Shown: positions 61,131 to 64,000 of the stretch, one piece after another
Numbering within the stretch: position 1 is the stretch's first letter
How the letters are laid out: each line of letters begins with the position of its first letter
Assembly (NCBI GenBank): GCA_012934845.2
Contig: WNNJ02003733.1
Coordinates: 62,001 to 126,000, forward strand
Source: Pomphorhynchus laevis
Taxonomy: Eukaryota > Acanthocephala > Palaeacanthocephala > Echinorhynchida > Pomphorhynchidae
Direction of reading: 5' to 3'
DNA: 64,000 nt
The notes under the pieces: model-generated
Database searches by the model: none
The model's input: only the letters and a program-made list of their open reading frames with translations
Told to the model about the DNA's origin: nothing
Position numbers and translations under genes: made by a program

Positions 61131-62302
61131 GTAGGGTATATAGATAACCATGACGAAGTTATAATAATTAGTTATAATAATTAATAATAATTATTAAATA
61201 ATTATTAATTATTAAAAAAGTTTGGGATATAATATACATACAATAAATAACATACAATAAATAACATACAATCTAGTATACATACAAATCGATTGGAGCT
61301 AATTACACTAATTACAATATACAATTAATGCTACTTACAAACACCGATACAGCAAAGCTATAAGAATCGATTAAGTGATTACAATATATAATATAAATAC
61401 AATTGAATATATAAAAACATACAAATCCTAACAACGAAATTATACAACAGCCGATCAATGGTTCGCGATAAGCCTACAGGTAGCCCTCTATGCTGCACTT
61501 GTAATGGTCAGGCAGCACGATGTAAAGGATGTAGATGTGCTCGAGCAGGATTGAAGTGTTACAACTGTCTGGGACAACCTTGTTCAAACCGCACTCAGTT
61601 TCTTTCCGTAGCAGATACTGAAGGTCAGAGAGACGAAAATTCACTCGAAAAAGTGAAACCTGATAGCCCGAAAACAATCTACGAACTTCACAACATTGTC
61701 ATTCACTGGAAACCTAACTTGATTGACCTACCTCGCTGTAATGCCAGTAATTAGATTGTTAGAATTATGAGTTATTTTTACCTGAAGGATGCTGAAGACG
61801 TCAACAGTACAATACATATGCTACAAACCGCTACAGTATTCTCGCAATGTTTATTGCAGCGTATACCCTCAAGAAAGACCGCTTTAATCCGCAAAACTTT
61901 GGAACGCAGACTAACAAGCTGAAAAATAAAAGATTATGACTCATTGTTCGAAGAAGCTCAATATCTTCAAACTAGTATATCATTGCGTCGTCACTCGAAG
62001 TCATGGAATTGGATCACACAATATCAAAGTCTTGTCATCAAGGGCCGTATCAAAGCCGATTCTTCGATATTAGAAGACAAATATGACTCAGGTGTCCTCC
62101 GTTCTGATCACTTAATAAATGATATCTCTGTTTTATCTCTACTTAAAGATTTACACCCTGACGCATCAACAGCTTCTCCTGATGTTCTTTTATCAGCTCA
62201 GCTGCCGAATTCAAAACCCCATCATCATTGTCGTTTCTATGCACTAGACGATGCCGCCATTATCAAATCAATCAGACGAATAAATGGATCTGCGGGACCA
62301 TC
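60928..62302. repeat. 1.37-kb block also present at 30484-31857
   Basis: Second copy of the mixed block: part of the minus-strand nuclease fragment, the AT-rich leader (AAAAAAGTTTGGGATATAAT at 61215) and the first 840 bases of the plus-strand REL-A ORF. It continues beyond 62302 into the RT, so this copy is the more complete one. Confidence 0.85.
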
Positions 62303-63359
62303 TGGGCTTGATTCTCGAGCATGGTTTTAAATGTTAACCGATTTTGGACAGCAATCAAATTTACTTGCCAAGGCCATTGCCAAATTGGCCATTTTTGTTG
62401 CTACTGAAAAAGTGCCATCGGGCTCCCTCGATGCTTTCACCGTTTGTCGTCTAGTTGCTTTGAAGAAGAAATCTGGTGGTATCCGCCCTATCGGAATATG
62501 CAACACCATCAGGCGGATTATAAGCAAAACGATTCTAACCATCGCACGCAATGATATACAGGATGTCGCAGGAACTACACAATTGGGAGCTTCACAAAGA
62601 GGTGGACTTGAACTTGCTATCGCGAATCTCAAAAAGAACTAAATCTATCAACCGAAAATGGTCTAATGACTATTGATGCAAGGAACGCTTTCAACCTAAC
62701 AAACCGTGCAGTTGCACTACACAATATAAATTTTGTATGTCCTGCCCTGTCATGTGCACTTCAAAATATGTACTCTAGCTCGGCTGTACTTACAATCGGT
62801 GAAAAAAGTATGTTGTCATCAGAGGGTTTCACACAAGGTGACCCTTTTGCCATGGCAGGTTTCGCTATGACTTCACTTCCGTTGATCGACACAATAAAGC
62901 GGCCCTTCTTTTGTACAAATATGGTACGCCGACGATGCCAACTTTGTTGGACCGCTTGATATGTTAAAGAAAGTGTGGAATATTCTGCATGCAGACGGCC
63001 CGAAGTATGGCTACTTTATTAACGCAAAAAAATCAAACATATTATCGCATCTACCTATAAATAATGATCAACTGCCCTACACAAACATCTATACAACAAC
63101 TGGAATAAACGTCCTTGGTTCACCGATTGGTTTTGATGATTATGAAGAACAATCAATCTACGATTTGCTTGCCGGCTGGAAAGCACTAATCGAGAGATTG
63201 TGCGTAGTAGCTAAAAATGATCCACACGATGCATATTCAGGAATGGTCAATTCAATTCCGTCGAAGTGGATTCACATAATGCGTTCATGCAACATCACTG
63301 AAAAAGTATGGAATGAATTAGAAGATATCATTAAATCCAACTTTCACCGTTTGTTGTGA
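61458..63359 (+). pseudogene. REL-A LINE ORF: zinc cluster and reverse transcriptase
   Basis: Plus strand. N-terminus MVRDKPTGSPLCCTCNGQAA with a cysteine cluster (CKGCRCARAGLKCYNC), then YELHNIVIHWKPNLIDL, LLKDLHPDASTASPD. RT: LKKKSGGIRPIGICNTIRRI, TIDARNAFNLTNRAVALHNI (motif A), SSEGFTQGDPFAMAGFAM (motif B), WYADDANFVG (motif C), GPKYGYFINAKKSNIL. The first part stays in one frame but has in-frame TAG (61752), TGA (about 61920) and TAA (about 62328); frame changes follow near 62640 and 62930. It ends at 63359 without the nuclease, where PLE-N begins. Confidence 0.85.
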
Positions 63360-64000
63360 AAGTGAGTTGAGTTTAGAAACAATTATTACAAGTCACCGTT
63401 CTATAATGGATAAAAAGGGTATAAAGGTTGAATTAGATAATAAAACTATACCTATATTATATTGGAATCCAAAATTACATAAAAATCCAATAAAACCTAG
63501 GTTCATATGTAGTGCGTTTAAATGTACATTAAAACCACTTTCTGTCTATATGAATAAAATACTTAAAGTAATTAAAGCACATTTTAAAAAATATTGCAAG
63601 GTAATTGAAATTAATACTGGTATAAAACACTATTTCAGTATTAATTCTACAAAAGAATTTTTAGAACAGACAAAAGGAATAAATTTTCAAAATATAAATA
63701 CATACGATTTTAGTACGCTTTATACAAATCTAGATTTAGTAGATATTAAAGAAGCGTTAGTAAAATTAATTAACCTTATATTCGGAAAAGGATATACATA
63801 TATATGGTTTAATAATTATAACGCCTATCTAACAAAAATTAAACCATCAAATAAATATAAATATATGGATAAAATTGAATTAATAGAATCCTTAAATATT
63901 TTGATAAATCAAAATTATTTAAAAGTAGGGACATCTATATTTAGACAAGTAAAAGGTGTTCCAATGGGTGGTAATAGTAGCCCAATTATAGCTGACTTGT
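63360..64000 (+). CDS. PLE-N RT, partial, runs off the right edge
   Basis: Plus strand, open to the window end. Reads SELSLETIITS, MDKKGIKVELDNKTIPILYW, NPKLHKNPIKPRFICSAFKC, INTYDFSTLYTNLDLVDIKE (motif A), FRQVKGVPMGGNSSPIIADL (motif B). It aligns with residues about 505-735 of the full ORF at 53737-56451 with few changes (KGYTYIWFNN for KRYTYICYNN). The GIY-YIG part is missing; the left edge abuts REL-A at 63359. Confidence 0.87.

Noticed and set aside
61458-62330. Selenocysteine or read-through reading of the TGA/TAG codons in REL-A
   Set aside because: Stops of three kinds occur, two are shared with a copied block, and later frame changes show ordinary decay. No SECIS-like structure was seen.

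Overview
This window is AT-rich animal-type DNA made almost entirely of retroelements nested in one another. No bacterial or viral gene organisation, no tRNA or rRNA gene and no CRISPR array is visible. The element mix (CR1- and L2-like LINEs, LINEs with a restriction-like nuclease, an RTE endonuclease fragment, and Penelope-like elements whose GIY-YIG nuclease precedes the reverse transcriptase) points to an invertebrate metazoan. I cannot name the phylum from sequence alone. The only possible host gene is a UBA-domain ORF at 47.4-48.2 kb.

Element names used here. CR1a: CR1-like LINE, three copies (13.6-22.5 kb +, interrupted; 32.7-36.9 kb -; 39.6-45.8 kb -, interrupted). CR1b: a related LINE with two intact overlapping ORFs (22.5-27.1 kb -). 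L2x: L2-like LINE (9.46-11.5 kb +; 16.0-20.5 kb -, inside CR1a copy 1; 41.7-45.6 kb -, inside CR1a copy 3; older fragments at 31.9-32.7 and 37.1-37.4 kb). REL-A and REL-B: two LINE families ending in a restriction-like nuclease domain (A: 27.9-28.8, 30.5-31.9, 46.1-46.5, 58.2-63.4 kb; B: 5.75-6.57, 7.0-8.95, 29.0-30.5 kb). PLE-N: the permuted Penelope-like element (4.0-6.9 kb, a head-to-tail array at 51.6-57.95 kb, 3' ends alone at 39.0 and 46.6 kb, and a copy running off the right edge from 63.36 kb).

Layout. 0-2.1 kb: old LINE reverse transcriptase. 2.1-4 kb: AT-rich DNA with a foldback repeat. 4-9 kb: PLE-N split by REL-B, then a second REL-B. 9-13.5 kb: foldback repeats and a 5'-truncated L2x. 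13.5-27.1 kb: CR1a with L2x inside it, facing CR1b tail to tail. 27-32.7 kb: REL-A, REL-B and L2 debris. 32.7-46 kb: two CR1a copies, an RTE fragment, L2x and foldbacks. 46-51.6 kb: the UBA gene, palindromes and a 381-bp tandem repeat. 51.6-58 kb: PLE-N array. 58-64 kb: three REL-A pieces and a last PLE-N.

The most interesting material is structural: (i) foldback repeats whose arms carry hammerhead-ribozyme-like cores with covarying stem II; (ii) a recurring pseudoknot-capable motif in the 3' region of PLE-N; (iii) a short 5' leader word shared by otherwise unrelated LINE families; (iv) an uninterrupted GIY-YIG-first PLE ORF in a head-to-tail array. Family calls rest on motifs read by eye; no database search or folding calculation was run.
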